The translations under genes were made by a program, and so were the position numbers. Source: Nitrososphaerota archaeon (GTDB lineage Archaea > Thermoproteota > Nitrososphaeria > Nitrososphaerales > Gagatemarchaeaceae). Taken from it: a stretch of 64,000 nucleotides of DNA. This document shows positions 26,481-34,217 of this stretch, one piece after another. The stretch covers positions 345,269 to 409,268 of the forward strand of contig JAFMAD010000001.1 of assembly GCA_029785195.1 (NCBI GenBank), in the 5' to 3' direction. Numbering within the stretch: position 1 is the first letter of the stretch; the number at the start of each line of letters is the position of its first letter. The notes under the pieces were generated by a model that was not told the DNA's origin, searched no databases, and saw only the letters and a program-made list of their open reading frames with translations.

Positions 26481-26490
26481 GTAAAAAAGG
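26481..26490. promoter_or_regulatory. Shared A-tract TATA element of a divergent gene pair
   Basis: GTAAAAAAGG is the only A/T-rich stretch between the acetoacetate decarboxylase-like gene and the FAH-family gene. Its centre (about 26485) is 27 bp from one GTG start (26458, minus) and 26 bp from the other (26511, plus). One element may thus serve both leaderless transcripts. Confidence 0.5.
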
Positions 26491-26510
26491 TTGGGAGGGG
26501 CGAGGTCACC

Positions 26511-27419
26511 GTGAAGTACTGCACATTCACCCTCCCGTTGGAGGGGAGTCGGCGGCGCCGGGCTGGCGTCGTAAAGGACGGGAGGGTATTCGAAGTCGAC
26601 GGGGCGAAGAGCCTCGTCCAGGTCATTGAGGAGGCGAGATGGGGGGAGCCGCAGGTCTCGAAGGATGGTATCGAACTGGAGGAGGTAGTCCTGCACGCAC
26701 CGCTCCCCAGGCCTGGGAAGATACTCGCGGCGATCGTCAACACCAAGGGGATGCTCGGGGGGGCTGACGTCACCCTCGACAGGCCCAGGATAGACATGAA
26801 GGCGCCCAGCACCGTAGTCGGACAGGGGACTTCGGTAAGGGCGCCGGCGACCGGGATAAGGCCCGAAGTCGAGCTCGCCGCGATAATAGGCAAGAGGACC
26901 TCAGGCGCCACGGAGGCCGAGGCAGCTGCGTCCATCTTCGGCTACACCATCTTGGACGACGTGACCGCCCCGGCGGACTCGCGGGCAGACGCCTACGAAG
27001 CCTACAGACGGGACAAGTCCACTGGGGAGATAAGGAGGACGACCATGAGGGGACCCCTCTTCAGGTCGAAGAACCACGATACGTTCTGCCCAATGGGCCC
27101 GTGGGTGCTCACACCAGACGAGTTCGACGTCTCCAAAGTTCACAGGATGACCACGAAGTTCGACGGAGACCTCGTGCAGGACGGCTCCACGGCGGAGTAT
27201 ATCTTCGGGCCTGCGAGGCTGGCGTCATACATCTCAGGGTTCCTCACACTCGAGCCCGGGGACGTCGTCTCATGCGGGAGCGTGGGATGGACAAAGGAAG
27301 CCTTGAAGGACCTGGACCCAACCGAGTACGTCCTGCCTCCGCGGGGAGGGATCCTCGAGTTAGAGATAGAGGACCTGGGGACGCTAAGCAATCACGTCGC
27401 CCCGGCTCAAGGAGCTTAG
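26511..27419 (+). CDS. Fumarylacetoacetate hydrolase (FAH) family protein
   Basis: About 302 residues from GTG 26511. The C-terminal catalytic domain is recognisable: RPEVELAAIIGKR, GYTILDDVTAPADSR, RSKNHDTFCPMGPWVLTPDE, and the final GDVVSCGSVGW block. These supply the metal-binding acidic residues and lysine of FAH enzymes, which act as hydrolases, decarboxylases or isomerases in aromatic meta-cleavage pathways (HpaG-like). Its proximity to HpaB-, HpaD- and HpaC-like genes supports such a role. The last 36 bp overlap the convergent MFS gene. Confidence 0.9.
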   Translation: MKYCTFTLPLEGSRRRRAGVVKDGRVFEVDGAKSLVQVIEEARWGEPQVSKDGIELEEVVLHAPLPRPGKILAAIVNTKGMLGGADVTLDRPRIDMKAPSTVVGQGTSVRAPATGIRPEVELAAIIGKRTSGATEAEAAASIFGYTILDDVTAPADSRADAYEAYRRDKSTGEIRRTTMRGPLFRSKNHDTFCPMGPWVLTPDEFDVSKVHRMTTKFDGDLVQDGSTAEYIFGPARLASYISGFLTLEPGDVVSCGSVGWTKEALKDLDPTEYVLPPRGGILELEIEDLGTLSNHVAPAQGA

Positions 27420-28619
27420 GGTGGAATCTGGGGCCGCCTTGGCCTTCCAGTATAACAGGTACACGGCGACCACCGACCCTGCAGTCGCCGCCATGGCGAA
27501 CACGAAAAGCCCTACGTCCCCGAACAGACTCTGAACCAGACCGCCAGGGAGCGGGCCGAAGCTCCAGAAGGTGGAGTTGATGAGTGAGAAGACTCCGAGG
27601 TACTCCGCAGTCCGCCCTTCGGGGGCTACCTTGCTCACCCAGCTGAGCATCGCGGGGCTGAGGAGCCCGAACCCCGCGGAGTAGATGATCCTGGCAGGGA
27701 TGAGCTCAGGCCACGCCCCCGAGAGGACGAAGATCAGAAGGGAGCCGCCCACCGTGATGGTCCCATAGAGGTACCCGCGTATCTCGCCGATGGCGTCGAC
27801 CTTCCCTCCGAGCCTCGTGGCCAGCAGGGCGGTGGTCGCCATCCCGGCGACTGCGACCAGGCCCACCTCGAGGTCGTCCGCCCCCAGGTAGTAGGCGTAG
27901 GCCCCGATGAAAGCGGTGACCGCCCCAGTCCCCAGGGCTCTTATCGAAGTGGCGGCGGAGAACACGATGACCTCCTTCATCTCTCTGAGGGGTCTGCGGG
28001 AGCCCGAGGGGTTGACCCGGCTTTCCGGGAGAGCGAAGACGAGCAGGAAGAGGTCTGCAGCCATGAAGGCGCCCACGAGATAGAATATCGCGTCGATGCT
28101 GAACGCTTCGGAGACCAGGCCGGCTGCGACCACGCCCATTATCGAGCCGACCGCGCCTATCTGGCTGATGAAGCCATACCCCCTCCCCCGCTGCCTGGAC
28201 GTGGTGACGTCCGCCACGTAAGCCTGGAGGGCTGTGGACCCGACGGAGAGGATCGTCTCGGCCAGCAGGAAGAAAGCGCTTACAGCGATGAAGCCCCCCA
28301 CGAACGGGATCGCGACGAAGAAAGGGAGGGAGACCGCCTCGGCCGCGATGAGGAGCAGCCGCCTCCGCCCTAGCCGGTCCGAGAGCCTCCCGGCGAACGG
28401 ACCCACGAGCGAGGATGTCACGTAAGCCGCGGAGAAGGCCGCCAGGCCGGCAGCGACCGAGACCCCGTCCTTCTGGACGACGTAGAGGACGAAGTAGACC
28501 GTGAAGAGGCTGGAGCGGTTGTTGGAGAGCATCTCGTATAACGAGAGGACAAGTAGCGAACGGCCGATGCCGCCGGCGGGGAGGCCTGGTTCCGTCGAGG
28601 GCGGAGTGGGGTCCGGCAA
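27384..28619 (-). CDS. MFS transporter (12-TM)
   Basis: About 411 residues with some 12 hydrophobic segments. The loop 2-3 motif A reads GPFAGRLSDRLGRRRLLLIA, and a second copy appears as a shorter loop in the C-terminal half. The start was set to TTG 28619, since the open frame before it crosses a TATA-like CTTAAACCC (28651-28660, minus). Being embedded in the ring-cleavage island it could import an aromatic acid, or could be an exporter; sequence alone does not decide. Confidence 0.88.
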   Translation of the reverse strand: MPDPTPPSTEPGLPAGGIGRSLLVLSLYEMLSNNRSSLFTVYFVLYVVQKDGVSVAAGLAAFSAAYVTSSLVGPFAGRLSDRLGRRRLLLIAAEAVSLPFFVAIPFVGGFIAVSAFFLLAETILSVGSTALQAYVADVTTSRQRGRGYGFISQIGAVGSIMGVVAAGLVSEAFSIDAIFYLVGAFMAADLFLLVFALPESRVNPSGSRRPLREMKEVIVFSAATSIRALGTGAVTAFIGAYAYYLGADDLEVGLVAVAGMATTALLATRLGGKVDAIGEIRGYLYGTITVGGSLLIFVLSGAWPELIPARIIYSAGFGLLSPAMLSWVSKVAPEGRTAEYLGVFSLINSTFWSFGPLPGGLVQSLFGDVGLFVFAMAATAGSVVAVYLLYWKAKAAPDSTLSSLSRGDVIA

Positions 28620-28718
28620 CCTGGGTGGTCGGAGAAGCGTCCGTCCTCTGGGTTTAAGGGTTCCAAGCGGACTCCAAAGATTCAATTAGATTGGTTCCTG
28701 AAGAGGACCGAGGCGCTG

Positions 28719-30167
28719 ATGGGAGCGAAGAGCGGCAGGGAGTTCCTTCAGAGGCTCGACTCCACCCCTCGAGAAGTGTGGTACGGGGACGAGAAGATCA
28801 CAGGCTCTGTCTCCAAGCACCCGGCGTTCAGGGGCGTGGCGAAGTCGATAGCTGCCCTGTATGACATGCAGTTGAAGCCGGAGCTGGAGGATGTCATGAC
28901 CTACGAGTCCCCCACCACGCACGAGAGGGTCGGGACGAGCTTCCTCCAGCCCCGCACCAGGGAGGAGCTGGGCAGGCGGACTGCCATGATCAAGACATGG
29001 GCAGACTTTTCCGGCGGGATGATGGGGAGGACGGCAGACTACCTCAACAGCTCGATCATGGCGATGGCGGCGGCCGCGCAGTTCTTCGGAAAGGGCGAGC
29101 ACGACTTCGCCGCGAACGTCTCTGGGTACTACGAGTATGTCAGGGAGAACGATCTCGTCCTGACGCATACGCTGATCAACCCCCAGACAAACAGGGGAGT
29201 TGGCCCATCAAAGCAGGCCGACCCCTTCATTGCCGCCCGGGTGGCAGACAAGACGTCGGAAGGGGTCGTGATACGAGGAGCGAGGATGTTGGCGACCCTC
29301 CCCATAGCGGACGAAATCATGGTGTTCCCTTCCACCGTGATAAGGTCGGGGCAGGACGACATGCCATATTCGATCGCCTTCGCCGTGCCGGTGAGCGCGA
29401 AGGGGCTGAAATTCGTCTGTAGGGAGTCGTTCGCAGCTGAGTCCGCCTTCGACCATCCTCTCGCTTCGAGGTTCGACGAGCAGGACGCCGTGGTGGTATT
29501 CGATGACGTATTGGTCCCTTGGGAGAGGGTGTTCATACTCGAAGACCCGGACAGGGCCAACAAGGTGAACGAGTCGACCGGGGCCATCGTCTTCATGGCC
29601 CACCAGGCGACCGTCCGGGAGGCGGCCAAGGCTGAGTTCATGGCCGGCCTGGCGACTATGGTGGCCGAGACCATAGGCGCGGACGCGTTCCCACAGGTCC
29701 AAGAGAGGATTGCAGGCGTGCTCCTGATCGCGGAGACGATGAAGGCGTTCATCGGGTCGAGCGAGGCCAGGGCGAAGACGAACGAGTGGGGACTGATGAG
29801 CCCTGACTACGCACCGCTCAACGCAGCGCGGAACGTCTGGCCGAGGCTCGCCCCTGATTTCTCCGCGGTAATCAAACAGACAGGGGCGAGCGGGCTCATG
29901 GCCATCCCTCCGGAGGGGATACTCGGCTCTGAAGCGAGGCCCGACGTGGACAGGTACTTCCAGTCGAAGTTGGCGGACGGGGAGGAGAGGGTCCGGCTTT
30001 TCAAGATGGCGTGGGACGCGTCAGGGAGCTCGTTCGGGGGGAGGCAGGACCTGTACGAGAGATTCTTCTTCGGCGACCCGGTCAGGATGGCCAGCGCATA
30101 CTACTCATGGTACGACAAGGAGCCGTACAAGCGGCGGGTGATGGAGCTGCTGCACAGGAAGGACTGA
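28719..30167 (+). CDS. HpaB-type FADH2-dependent aromatic monooxygenase
   Basis: 482 residues of the 4-hydroxyphenylacetate 3-hydroxylase family. TREELGRRTAMIKTWADFSG and MMGRTADYLNSSIMAMA match the N-terminal helices; LTHTLINPQTNRG and FDDVLVPWERVFILEDPD are core motifs. The related enzyme 4-hydroxybutyryl-CoA dehydratase needs three Cys and one His for a 4Fe-4S cluster. Here the two N-terminal cysteines are absent, and the His near residue 295 is not followed by Cys seven residues on. A monooxygenase is therefore favoured. It hydroxylates phenols to catechols using reduced flavin. An extradiol dioxygenase gene follows after 5 bp. Confidence 0.88.
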   Translation: MGAKSGREFLQRLDSTPREVWYGDEKITGSVSKHPAFRGVAKSIAALYDMQLKPELEDVMTYESPTTHERVGTSFLQPRTREELGRRTAMIKTWADFSGGMMGRTADYLNSSIMAMAAAAQFFGKGEHDFAANVSGYYEYVRENDLVLTHTLINPQTNRGVGPSKQADPFIAARVADKTSEGVVIRGARMLATLPIADEIMVFPSTVIRSGQDDMPYSIAFAVPVSAKGLKFVCRESFAAESAFDHPLASRFDEQDAVVVFDDVLVPWERVFILEDPDRANKVNESTGAIVFMAHQATVREAAKAEFMAGLATMVAETIGADAFPQVQERIAGVLLIAETMKAFIGSSEARAKTNEWGLMSPDYAPLNAARNVWPRLAPDFSAVIKQTGASGLMAIPPEGILGSEARPDVDRYFQSKLADGEERVRLFKMAWDASGSSFGGRQDLYERFFFGDPVRMASAYYSWYDKEPYKRRVMELLHRKD

Positions 30168-30172
30168 CGCAC

Positions 30173-31174
30173 TTGGCCAAGAGATTCGACGTGGTGAAGG
30201 CCGGTCACATCGAACTCCTGGTGACTGACCTCGAGGCTGCGAAGAGGTTCTACGTGGAGACGCTGGGGCTGATCGTCACCGAGTCAGATGGCGGGCACCT
30301 CTACCTCAGGGGGCTGGAAGACAGGCATCACCACTCCTTGACCCTGACACAGTCTGACACCCCGGGAGTCGACCACTTCGCCTTCAGGGTGTCCGACGAA
30401 GCTGGACTCGAGGCGTTGGAGGAGATCGTCAAAGGGAGAGGCTGGTTCGCCCGCTGGAAGGAACCGGGGGAAGAGAAGGGGGTCGGGAAGGCGCTCTTGG
30501 TCGAGGACGGGTTCGGCTTTCCGGTCGAGTTCTACTTCGAGGCGTCCCCCCAGGAGTGGATGCTCCAGAAGTTCCAGCACTACAAAGGGGCGAAGGTCAT
30601 GCGCCTCGACCACTTCAACATCATGCTCCCGGACGTCGCCGCCGCTTACGACTGGTACGTCGGGGGGCTCGGCTTCGTTTGCACCGAGCTGACCGATACG
30701 GACGACGCGAAGCCCGACCTGTGGGCTGCCTGGCTGAGGAGGAAGCACACGTGCCACGACGTGGCGCTCACCACCGGGAAGGGGCCGAGGGTCCACCACG
30801 CTGGGTTCGCCGTTGCGGACAGGGCGTCGATCATGGACGCAGCTGACGTCCTCGCGGCCAACGGGTACGCGAAGAACATGGAGAGGGGGCCCGGGAGGCA
30901 CGGGATATCCAACGCGTTCTTCCTGTACCTGAGGGACCCTGACGGGAACCGGATAGAGCTGTACACGGGGGACTATGTCAGCGCTGACCCTGACTGGGTC
31001 CCAATCAGATGGAGGCTGAACGACCCCCAGAGGCAGACGTTCTGGGGGGCCCCTACCCCGAAGAGCTGGTTCGACGAAGCGATGCCGGTCCGCTCCCCGA
31101 AGACGGGGAGCTTCGCAAAGATCTCCGACCCCAAGATAAGGGACAGGCCGGACTATTTGCTCGGGGCGAGATAG
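30173..31174 (+). CDS. Extradiol ring-cleavage dioxygenase (catechol 2,3-dioxygenase / HpaD type)
   Basis: About 333 residues from TTG 30173, 5 bp after the monooxygenase stop. Two tandem glyoxalase/vicinal-oxygen-chelate halves are evident. The iron ligands of type I extradiol enzymes are in place: His in RLDHFNIM, His in VHHAGFAV, and Glu in NRIELYTGDY. The length and C-terminal extension fit homoprotocatechuate 2,3-dioxygenase. It would open the ring of the catechol made by the preceding enzyme. Its stop is directly adjacent to the stop of the convergent flavin reductase gene. Confidence 0.92.
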   Translation: MAKRFDVVKAGHIELLVTDLEAAKRFYVETLGLIVTESDGGHLYLRGLEDRHHHSLTLTQSDTPGVDHFAFRVSDEAGLEALEEIVKGRGWFARWKEPGEEKGVGKALLVEDGFGFPVEFYFEASPQEWMLQKFQHYKGAKVMRLDHFNIMLPDVAAAYDWYVGGLGFVCTELTDTDDAKPDLWAAWLRRKHTCHDVALTTGKGPRVHHAGFAVADRASIMDAADVLAANGYAKNMERGPGRHGISNAFFLYLRDPDGNRIELYTGDYVSADPDWVPIRWRLNDPQRQTFWGAPTPKSWFDEAMPVRSPKTGSFAKISDPKIRDRPDYLLGAR

Positions 31175-31696
31175 CTACCAGACGATGTCCGACGGGGGAG
31201 CGGGCGATTCGCCGCGCTCTGTGGTCGTGTACTGCTGGGAGTAGTAGATGAGGGGTCGCTTCTGAGGGAAGGTGCTGGCGGCCACCACCTCCCCCACGAG
31301 GATGGAATGGTCCCCCGCGTCGTACGCCTGCCAGGAGCGGCACTCGATGGCAGCCCGCACCCCGGAGATGATGGGGGAACCGGTCGCCCCCTTGGTGTGC
31401 TTCACGCCCTCGAACCTGTCCCGGACCGTCGTCCTCCCCGCGAAGCGGTCGGATATGGTCTTCTGGTCGTCGGCAAGGAAGTTGACGGCGTAGCTATCGG
31501 CTTTGAGGAAGAAGTCGTGGTGGGAAGAGCTCTTCGCGACGCAGAACAGGACGAGGGGGGGCGTCAGCGAGACGCTCGTGAAAGAGCTTACGGTCAGGCC
31601 ACGGGGGGCATCTCGGCCCTGGGCCGTTACGACGGTGACCCCCTGTGGATAGACCCTCATCGTCTGCTTAAGGCTCAACTGGATGTCTTCGCTCAC
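31175..31696 (-). CDS. Flavin reductase-like FMN-binding protein (HpaC-like)
   Basis: A 173-residue protein of the flavin-reductase-like split-barrel family. YPQGVTVVTAQGRDAPRGLT, VSSFTSVSLTPPLVLFCVA and DHSILVGEV are family motifs. It would reduce FAD or FMN with NAD(P)H and hand it to the HpaB-type monooxygenase encoded opposite. Such reductase/oxygenase pairs usually lie close together, as here. A TATA-like GTTTTAAAC lies about 36-45 bp upstream and may also serve the divergent channel-like gene. Confidence 0.92.
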   Translation of the reverse strand: MSEDIQLSLKQTMRVYPQGVTVVTAQGRDAPRGLTVSSFTSVSLTPPLVLFCVAKSSSHHDFFLKADSYAVNFLADDQKTISDRFAGRTTVRDRFEGVKHTKGATGSPIISGVRAAIECRSWQAYDAGDHSILVGEVVAASTFPQKRPLIYYSQQYTTTERGESPAPPSDIVW

Positions 31697-31770
31697 AGGC
31701 GGGAGTCACTCGTGGTCGCGGGGACAGGTTCTGTTTAAAACGTTGTGAGGCCCCGAGTGGCCGCATCGGG

Positions 31771-32172
31771 ATGGACTCTAGGGGAGTGAGACGCCGCAGA
31801 AGGAGGGTCCCCAGGTCGTTCTGGGAGAGGGCGTTGTACTCTTTCGCGGTCATAGCGGCGATGGTGGTGGTCGGGTCGGTTGCCATGCACGTCATACAAG
31901 GGTGGAGCTACCTCGACTCCTTCTATTTCACCAGCTTCATAGCGACAGGGCAAGGACCGCCTGCGAACCTCTACCCTACCTCGGCGGCAGGCAAGATATT
32001 CGCGTCGATATTCGCATTCGTCTCGGTGGGGACCGTGGTCACGGCGCTCCTCTTCCTGTTCGGGCCTTTCTTGGGGAGGGTGCTGAGGGTAGGCGAGGAG
32101 AAGATGGAGGAACTCGAGAAGGGGATGGAAGACGAGTTGAGGAAGCGGGAATCGCCGCCTCCTGAAAACTAG
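31771..32172 (+). CDS. Two-TM ion-channel-like protein with non-canonical filter
   Basis: A 133-residue protein. A basic N terminus (RRRRRRVPRSFWER) is followed by TM1 (about 23-45), a re-entrant pore-like segment (LDSFYFTSFIATGQGPPANL), TM2 (about 70-95) and a charged coiled tail. The layout is that of Ion_trans_2 potassium channels, and SFYFTSFIATGQG aligns with the pore helix and filter. The K+ signature TVGYGD is replaced by ATGQGP. It may be a non-selective channel or a divergent membrane sensor. The PadR gene overlaps its stop by 4 bp on the other strand. Confidence 0.72.
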   Translation: MDSRGVRRRRRRVPRSFWERALYSFAVIAAMVVVGSVAMHVIQGWSYLDSFYFTSFIATGQGPPANLYPTSAAGKIFASIFAFVSVGTVVTALLFLFGPFLGRVLRVGEEKMEELEKGMEDELRKRESPPPEN

Positions 32173-32621
32173 ACGTTTTCCTGGTTTTCCGGTTCACCCA
32201 AGAGGTCGGTGACCTGCGCCCTAATCTCTCGGAGCCTCTCCTCGTAGCCTGCGATATCCCCCCCGCCGGTGCGCTTCAGGTCCTGCGCATAGGAGAGCGC
32301 GCTGTAAGCCTGCTCGACGGCGTCACTCATCGTCATTGGGCCTTCCGAAGAAAAGCCGAAGGAGCCTCCGGCTTCCGACCTCCCTTTGTCCGTGAGTTCG
32401 AACCGTCCATCCTCGAGCTTCCGTACCAGCCCCTGTGACGCCATCTCCTTCATCAGCGGATAGATCGAGCCAGGGGTCGGACGCCACCACCCTCTGGTGA
32501 TAGATTGCACCCCGTCCATCAACTCGACGCCGTTCTTCGGGGAGGACGAAAGGAGGTACATCACCATGTGAGGGAGGCCGCGCTTCCTCCTCCTTGACAT
32601 CGCGAACCTGAACGGCCACAC
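32169..32621 (-). CDS. PadR-family transcriptional regulator
   Basis: 150 residues from GTG 32621 (ATG 32600 alternative). RGLPHMVMYLLSSSPKNGVE, TRGWWRPTPGSIYPLMKEM and LVRKLEDGRFELTDKG form the PadR winged helix, followed by a helical dimerisation tail. PadR proteins usually repress a neighbouring gene, often for a transporter or membrane protein. The divergent SHOCT membrane gene at 32718 is the natural target. A TATA-like CCTATATCG (about 32643-32650) is 22-29 bp before the GTG. Confidence 0.9.
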   Translation of the reverse strand: MWPFRFAMSRRRKRGLPHMVMYLLSSSPKNGVELMDGVQSITRGWWRPTPGSIYPLMKEMASQGLVRKLEDGRFELTDKGRSEAGGSFGFSSEGPMTMSDAVEQAYSALSYAQDLKRTGGGDIAGYEERLREIRAQVTDLLGEPENQENV

Positions 32622-32717
32622 GAGAATGCCGACTCAGGCGACGATATAGGTATTTCGTTTTGATATTCCGATACACTTAAGAGACCCGTGGACGTTGCCT
32701 ATCGAGGTCGACCGTGA

Positions 32718-33101
32718 ATGGGGTCCAACCACTACGAGAGTCCGTACAGGGGCATGCGCTGGGTGGGATGGGTCATCCTGGCGCTGGTGCTCGTGGCAGC
32801 CGTCGCCTTCTTCGGGATGATGGTCGCGTATGGTAACAGAGTGCCTATGATGAACTTCGGCTACCCGTACTACGGGTGGTTCTTCTTCCCCTTAGGGTTC
32901 GTATTCTTCGTCATCTTCGCCATGGTCATCTTCCGGTTGGTCTTTTGGGGCTTCGGGGGGGGGGGATGGAGGCAGAGGTACCGGTATGGTAGCGGCTACG
33001 GATACGGGGACGCGCGCGAGATACTACGCCAGAGGTACGCAAGGGGAGAGATAACGAAGGACCAATTCGAGCAGATGATGAAGGACCTGGAACAGCACTG
33101 A
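32718..33101 (+). CDS. Two-TM membrane protein with C-terminal SHOCT domain
   Basis: A 127-residue protein. Two hydrophobic helices (about residues 16-40 and 55-78) are followed by a glycine/tyrosine/arginine linker (RQRYRYGSGYGYGD) and a SHOCT domain, EILRQRYARGEITKDQFEQM. SHOCT is a short helical oligomerisation module common at the end of small membrane proteins. The gene is divergent from the PadR gene with under 100 bp between the starts, suggesting PadR control. Function unknown. Confidence 0.85.
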   Translation: MGSNHYESPYRGMRWVGWVILALVLVAAVAFFGMMVAYGNRVPMMNFGYPYYGWFFFPLGFVFFVIFAMVIFRLVFWGFGGGGWRQRYRYGSGYGYGDAREILRQRYARGEITKDQFEQMMKDLEQH

Positions 33102-33156
33102 GCCTGCGCACCTCCCCCCCCGAAGCGATTTATCGGAGTACAGCTCCCCGTCGCCC

Positions 33157-33684
33157 GTGGACACGGTGGTCGTCAGGCGTGGACGGAGGTCAGACGCCGT
33201 TGAGTTCATCGAGCTTGTCATGGCCCTCGCGAGGTTCGAGAAGCTCGCCCCGCCGACAACCGCTGGGAAGAGAAGACTCATCGACGACATATTTCTCAGG
33301 AAGAGGATCAACCTTTTCGTCGCATCACGCGGAAAGAAGCTCGTCGGATACGCGCTGTACTTCTACAGTTACTCCTCCTTCCTGGCAAGACCCACGTTGT
33401 ACCTCGAAGACCTTTTCGTGTCAGAGGAGTCGAGAAGGGAAGGCACAGGGATGGCGCTGTTGAAGCGGTGCGCGCGAGAAGCGCGCGCGAAGGGGTGCGG
33501 CAGAATGGAGTGGGCCGTGCTCAGATGGAACGGGAAGGCGCAGAGGTTCTACGAAAACCTAGGCGCCAAGCGCATGGAAGACTGGTACCTCTACCGCCTA
33601 GACGAGCAGTCTTTGCGGGCGTTGAGCGCCACAGCGACGGCTCGAGCTCGGCACAGGAAAGCAAGCGTACGACCAGCTCTGTAA
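33157..33684 (+). CDS. GNAT acetyltransferase, diamine/spermidine acetyltransferase-like
   Basis: 175 residues from GTG 33157. LYLEDLFVSEESRREGTGMALLKRCA is the acetyl-CoA loop motif with R-R-E-G-T-G, and VLRWNGKAQRFYENLGAKR is motif B. YLEDLFV and the W-N-x-x-A-x-x-F-Y pattern are typical of the SSAT-like subgroup that acetylates amines such as spermidine. Substrate assignment remains inference. GATTTATCG (33127-33135) lies 22-30 bp upstream. Confidence 0.9.
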   Translation: MDTVVVRRGRRSDAVEFIELVMALARFEKLAPPTTAGKRRLIDDIFLRKRINLFVASRGKKLVGYALYFYSYSSFLARPTLYLEDLFVSEESRREGTGMALLKRCAREARAKGCGRMEWAVLRWNGKAQRFYENLGAKRMEDWYLYRLDEQSLRALSATATARARHRKASVRPAL

Positions 33685-33718
33685 AGCAAGGCCCCGGCGA
33701 GCGGGCGCCCTCCTCCCT

Positions 33719-33880
33719 TCACTGGTAAGGAGATAGCTCGTACCGCTTCGGTACCTCGGCGCTTTCTTGCGGCACAGCAGTCGAAGACTGTGGGGGAGTG
33801 GCAGAGTCCTTGGACCTGCCCTCTGCCTTCTTGGAAGGCTTACGCTTGACCGCCTTCGTGGATTTCGCTTTCTTTGGCAT
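33719..33880 (-). CDS. 53-residue lysine-rich basic protein
   Basis: A short ORF reading MPKKAKSTKAVKRKPSKKAE at the start, then a Ser/Thr/Pro/Gln-rich middle, ending PKRYELSPYQ. About 11 of the first 24 residues are Lys or Arg. It resembles low-complexity basic tails that bind DNA or RNA. Evidence for expression is a TATA-like TATAAC on the minus strand (33908-33913) 28-33 bp before the ATG, the leaderless spacing used elsewhere in the window. Not recognised as a known family; a chromatin- or RNA-associated role is a guess. Confidence 0.6.
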   Translation of the reverse strand: MPKKAKSTKAVKRKPSKKAEGRSKDSATPPQSSTAVPQESAEVPKRYELSPYQ

Positions 33881-34217
33881 GCCGCGACAGGCTGACAGCG
33901 GCTCTAGTTATAGAAATCGGATTCCCATAAAGCGCAGGTTGACGGGAACGCTACGCAGCCTTGCATGGTCAGACCGCCAGTCAGAAGGGAGTTCGTCCTC
34001 GCATCACACGCGCCCCGCACTTCGCCGGCCCGTCCCGAAACCGGAACTCGCGCCGGACCTCAGGTCCTCCCTTGACAGCCCGCACCCGCGCCCATCTGGG
34101 GTACACGACGCACACCTTCGCATCCATGCGCTCAGAGGAGCAGGGTCGCCCTGCCCGACGCTACGATGAAAACACGGAACGAAGCCTATTATCAGGGGCG
34201 GGGACCCTTTGGCCTTC
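33881..34217. other. Intergenic region of about 340 bp
   Basis: Holds the promoter of the lysine-rich protein at one end and a TATA-like CCTATTATC (34184-34192) for the methyltransferase at the other. Between them I see no credible ORF or tRNA. One small perfect hairpin (GGACC-TCA-GGTCC, 34055-34067) is present. Overlapping open frames here are short and biased in composition. Confidence 0.5.

Noticed and set aside
26459..26935. N-terminal extension of the acetoacetate decarboxylase-like gene
   Set aside because: It would lie antisense within the FAH coding region and shows Ala/Ser/Pro-rich shadow composition.
28719..30167. 4-Hydroxybutyryl-CoA dehydratase
   Set aside because: Same superfamily, and expected in archaea with the hydroxybutyrate cycle, but the cluster-binding cysteines are absent; HpaB motifs and the neighbouring dioxygenase and reductase favour a monooxygenase.
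32650..32674. PadR operator between divergent PadR and SHOCT genes
   Set aside because: GTAT and ATAC ends are symmetric but the inner bases do not match; too weak to call an operator.
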